A stretch of DNA of 16,052 nucleotides, from contig JASHQP010000654.1 of assembly GCA_030039095.1 (NCBI GenBank), positions 1 to 16,052 of the forward strand, read 5' to 3'. Origin of the DNA: Streptosporangiaceae bacterium (GTDB lineage Bacteria > Actinomycetota > Actinomycetes > Streptosporangiales > Streptosporangiaceae). Both the position numbers and the translations under genes were made by a program. Numbering within the stretch: the first letter of the stretch is position 1; each line of letters begins with the position of its first letter. The notes beneath the pieces are model-generated. The model made no database searches. It saw only the letters and a program-made list of their open reading frames with translations, and was not told where the DNA came from. This document shows, piece after piece, positions 14,303 to 16,052 of the stretch.

Positions 14303-15006
14303 CCCGCCGCTCCCTTCGCCGGGGCGAGGCCAGGCGCTCGGCGATCCGGTTCCGCGCCGGGCAGGGTGACGGTGACGGCGATACCGCCGAGGTCGCTGCC
14401 GCCCATCCGCAGGCTGCCGCCGCCGCGGCGCACCATGGCCGCCACGATGCTCAGGCCGAGCGACGCCCTGCCGGATTCCGCCTGGCCGAAGCCCGGGCCG
14501 GAGTCCGCGATCACCAGCTTTGCCTGCTCGCCGTCCCGCCGCACGGTTACCTGGACCCGTCCCCCGGGGCCTGCGGCGCGGCACGCGTTGTCGAGCAGGT
14601 TGGTCAGGATCCGGACCACCACGACCGGATGCGCGGCCACGGTGACCGGGTCGGTGCTGACGGTGACCGCGCCCGAGTACCGCCAGCGCATGCTGTCGGC
14701 CGTCTCGGCGGCCAGGACATGCAGGTCTGCCGGGCCCTCATCCGAGGGCGGCGCGCCCGCGTCCGCCGGCTGGTCGAGGAAGTAACCGCAGATGTCCGCG
14801 ATCCTGCTGGCCTCATCGGATATCTGCCGCAGCCGGGCCCGCATGGCCGGGCCAGGGTCCGATTCGGCCACGGCCACCTGGGTGAGCAGCTTGATCGCCG
14901 TGGCGGGCACGGTCAGGTCATGACACAGCTCACGCAGCGTCCGCAGGTCGACCGCACCGGGATCCTGCCAGCGCCGCTGGGACTTCGCGTTGGTTTTAGG
15001 GAACAT
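14299..15006 (-). CDS. Small soluble sensor histidine kinase lacking a sensor domain
   Basis: At 235 residues this is little more than a kinase core. The dimerisation/phospho-acceptor helices begin at about 20 with LRELCHDLTVPATAIKLL, where H29 is the phospho-histidine in an H-D-L-x-x-P box. The ATPase domain (about 95-216) shows the N box RILTNLLDNACRAAG (N136, N140), G1 as ADSGPGFG (167-174) and G2 as LGLSIVAAMVRRGGGSL (183-199). There is no membrane helix, PAS, GAF or other input domain, so it must sense through a partner protein or act constitutively in the cytosol. The ATG start has GAGG 5 nt upstream. It is the first gene of a three-gene operon whose members overlap by 4 nt, so both regulators are its likely phosphorylation targets (inference). 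Confidence 0.92.
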   Translation of the reverse strand: MFPKTNAKSQRRWQDPGAVDLRTLRELCHDLTVPATAIKLLTQVAVAESDPGPAMRARLRQISDEASRIADICGYFLDQPADAGAPPSDEGPADLHVLAAETADSMRWRYSGAVTVSTDPVTVAAHPVVVVRILTNLLDNACRAAGPGGRVQVTVRRDGEQAKLVIADSGPGFGQAESGRASLGLSIVAAMVRRGGGSLRMGGSDLGGIAVTVTLPGAEPDRRAPGLAPAKGAAG

Positions 15007-15239
15007 GTCAGCCTCGTGATGGTCGTTGCTCGGGGTGCGGGGCCGTCAGGGAGGGCTGATCGACATCGCTGCCCGATACGGGATGGCCGTGTCTGGGCAA
15101 CAGCAAGGTTGGCGACACGGGCCCGATCAGACGCCGAACTGGGCTCGGGTCCGCGCCACGCTTTAATCGCTGCGGGAATCGTGCCGGCCGCATAGCTCCG
15201 GCGCCAGGCTCGCTTCCCGCCGACTACAACTACGCTAAC

Positions 15240-15272
15240 TCAGCGTTATAGCCTGTGTTTAGAAAACGCTGA
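15240..15272. promoter_or_regulatory. 8-bp inverted repeat over a candidate kinase-operon promoter
   Basis: TCAGCGTT (15240-15247) and AACGCTGA (15265-15272) are exact reverse complements with 17 nt between. On the minus strand TATAAC (15245-15250) is a 5/6 match to a -10 box and overlaps the left arm. TTCAGC, 17 bp upstream (15268-15273), is a modest -35 within the right arm. The arrangement resembles a regulator site covering a promoter that reads toward the kinase gene, leaving a leader of about 230 nt. Confidence 0.45.
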
Positions 15273-15310
15273 AATAACTCTCAATATTTTCCACCCCCGG
15301 GGAACCAACT

Positions 15311-15330
15311 TTGTCGCCAACTTGCGACAA
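15311..15330. repeat. Perfect 7-bp dyad TTGTCGC-N6-GCGACAA
   Basis: TTGTCGC (15311-15317) and GCGACAA (15324-15330) flank CAACTT. The 20-bp dyad is about two helical turns with near 13-bp centre spacing, a size typical of dimeric HTH regulators, including NarL/LuxR types. It is a candidate binding site for one of the two adjacent regulators (inference). Confidence 0.45.
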
Positions 15331-15361
15331 GACAAGCGCACGGCCCGTCGCGAATTCCACT

Positions 15362-15390
15362 ATTTAAACAGCGATTCAGAACCGTGTCAA
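15362..15390 (-). promoter_or_regulatory. Candidate sigma-70-type promoter reading toward the kinase operon
   Basis: On the minus strand a perfect TTGACA (15385-15390) is followed, 17 bp later, by TTAAAT (15362-15367). The -35 is ideal but the -10 lacks A at position 2. Transcription would start near 15355, about 350 nt before the kinase ATG, passing both dyads. It could alternatively drive an unrecognised small RNA. Confidence 0.4.
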
Positions 15391-15462
15391 GCGGACAACT
15401 CGGCAGCCCAGCCGCTGTAGATTAGGCCTAGCTCCGGTTATTCTATGCACTGACTGAAGATG

Positions 15463-15477
15463 TCATGTTTTTCATGA
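15463..15477. repeat. Short T-loop hairpin TCATG-TTTTT-CATGA
   Basis: A 5-bp perfect inverted repeat encloses five T residues in the AT-rich part of the intergenic region. It is too short and too weak to be a convincing terminator. It could be a small regulator site between the divergent genes. Confidence 0.25.
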
Positions 15478-15729
15478 TTTACCACGCATACCCGGCGGCG
15501 GCCTTCCCTCCACGCGGGCAGCAGTTTGTTCGGCCCGGCACGGGAACCGGGCACGCTCATCCGCGGCGACCAGCCCCGGCGCTCAGCGTTCAATGCGGTT
15601 ATCTTGATTTTGCTTCTGGTGCTTTAGCGGCGGCGATTTTTTCTGTCGGGCCGCCGGCCCGGGCCTCGCACGGACGCGCCGGCGTAACGCGGACTCCTGC
15701 GTCGTGCCCCCGCTGCATGAGGTACAAAG

Positions 15730-16052
15730 ATGGCCATGGAAAGCTTCCTGACGCACGCGGGCTACGCTGCGCTGATCGTCTTCGGGTTTCTCGAGGCGTG
15801 CTGCATCCCGATCTCCTCGGAGATCACCTTCGGCTTCGCTGGCGTCCTGGCCTACCAGGGCCACCTCAACCTCGCGCTCGTGATCATCATCGGGTCCCTG
15901 GCTGAGCTCGCCGGCTCTTACGCCTCCTACGGCGTGGGCCGGATCGGGGGGCGGCCCCTGGTCGAGCGGATCGGGAAGTACGCGCTGATCACCAACAAGG
16001 ACCTGGACCGGGCGGAGCGGTTCGTGGCCGGCCGCGGCGCGTGGACGGTGAC
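15730..16052 (+). CDS. DedA/VTT-domain family membrane protein (3' end outside window)
   Basis: The first 107 codons are present and the gene runs off the right edge. The product begins MAMESFLTHAGYAAL, and after a hydrophobic stretch has CIPISSEITFGFAGVLAY, matching the DedA signature P-x-x-SE-x-x-x-x-x-AG in the re-entrant loop. A second hydrophobic stretch LALVIIIGSLAELAGSYASY and the GVGRIGGRPLVERIG segment follow, as usual for the family. DedA proteins are inner-membrane proteins linked to proton-motive-force maintenance, lipid-carrier (undecaprenyl phosphate) or phospholipid flipping. The exact role of this one cannot be told. The ATG at 15730 is favoured over the one at 15736 because GAGG (15719-15722) lies 7 nt before it. 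It is divergent from the kinase operon. Confidence 0.88.
   Translation, partial: MAMESFLTHAGYAALIVFGFLEACCIPISSEITFGFAGVLAYQGHLNLALVIIIGSLAELAGSYASYGVGRIGGRPLVERIGKYALITNKDLDRAERFVAGRGAWTV

Larger units (their letters stand above)
15007..15729. other. Long divergent intergenic region between the kinase operon and the dedA-like gene
   Basis: These 723 bp hold no convincing gene. The stretch 15215-15480 is far AT-richer than anything else in the window, and 15520-15720 returns to high GC. It contains the dyads at 15240-15272 and 15311-15330, a minus-strand promoter candidate (15362-15390), the palindrome TAGGCCTA (15423-15430), and a TCATG-T5-CATGA hairpin. Its end carries GAGG (15719-15722), the ribosome site of the dedA-like gene. 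The open frame at 15465-15905 has out-of-frame, low-complexity content and overlaps the real gene in another frame. Confidence 0.7.

Noticed and set aside
15275..15345. Possible c-di-AMP (ydaO-type) riboswitch, prompted by CCCGGGGAACCAA
   Set aside because: The other conserved blocks of that RNA (such as GGGTGAATC and CTAACCTCG) are not found nearby, and the gene downstream on that strand is 390 nt away.
15465..15905. 146-codon plus-strand open frame
   Set aside because: It overlaps the DedA-type gene in another frame and its second half is the Arg/Gly-rich shadow of that gene.

Overview
This is chromosomal DNA from a very GC-rich actinomycete. Codon third positions are nearly all G or C, GTG starts are common, and Shine-Dalgarno sites are GGAGG-like. 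Two starts (the HxlR gene and serS) look leaderless, with a -10 box 6-7 nt before the start codon. An S53 (sedolisin/kumamolisin) peptidase, twin Lnt enzymes and a mycobacterial-type lipoprotein L,D-transpeptidase fit a filamentous soil actinobacterium. The genus cannot be fixed from sequence alone. I see no tRNA, rRNA, CRISPR array, insertion sequence or integrase.

Left part (1-4717). A truncated GT-C-like membrane protein lies at the edge (107-508, minus). Next comes an MFS (DHA2-type) exporter transcribed into a small cupin (minus). An HxlR-family repressor is divergent from the exporter, and a perfect 10-bp inverted repeat sits between them over the promoters. This looks like a self-contained efflux/detoxification cassette. 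A pro-kumamolisin-type S53 peptidase follows the repressor on the plus strand and meets serS tail to tail, both genes ending inside one CTAG.

Middle (4714-8187, minus). serS is followed upstream by an EamA (DMT) transporter gene, a GGGGGC tandem repeat, and a gene for a single-pass membrane protein with a Ser-Pro-rich C-terminal tail. A 363-bp, relatively AT-rich intergenic region separates this from the next block.

Cell-envelope block (8188-12931, plus). Two consecutive apolipoprotein N-acyltransferases, only 4 nt apart and both with an intact Glu-Lys-Cys triad, are followed by a lipoprotein L,D-transpeptidase (Ig-like domains plus YkuD domain). The Lnt enzymes would finish the lipid anchor on which the transpeptidase depends.

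Right part (12852-16052). A minus-strand operon encodes a small soluble histidine kinase and two different LuxR/NarL-type response regulators, each joined to the next by a 4-nt ATGA overlap. Its last gene runs antisense over the end of the transpeptidase gene. A 723-bp, AT-richer non-coding region with several dyads separates the kinase from a DedA-family membrane protein gene (plus) that runs off the window.
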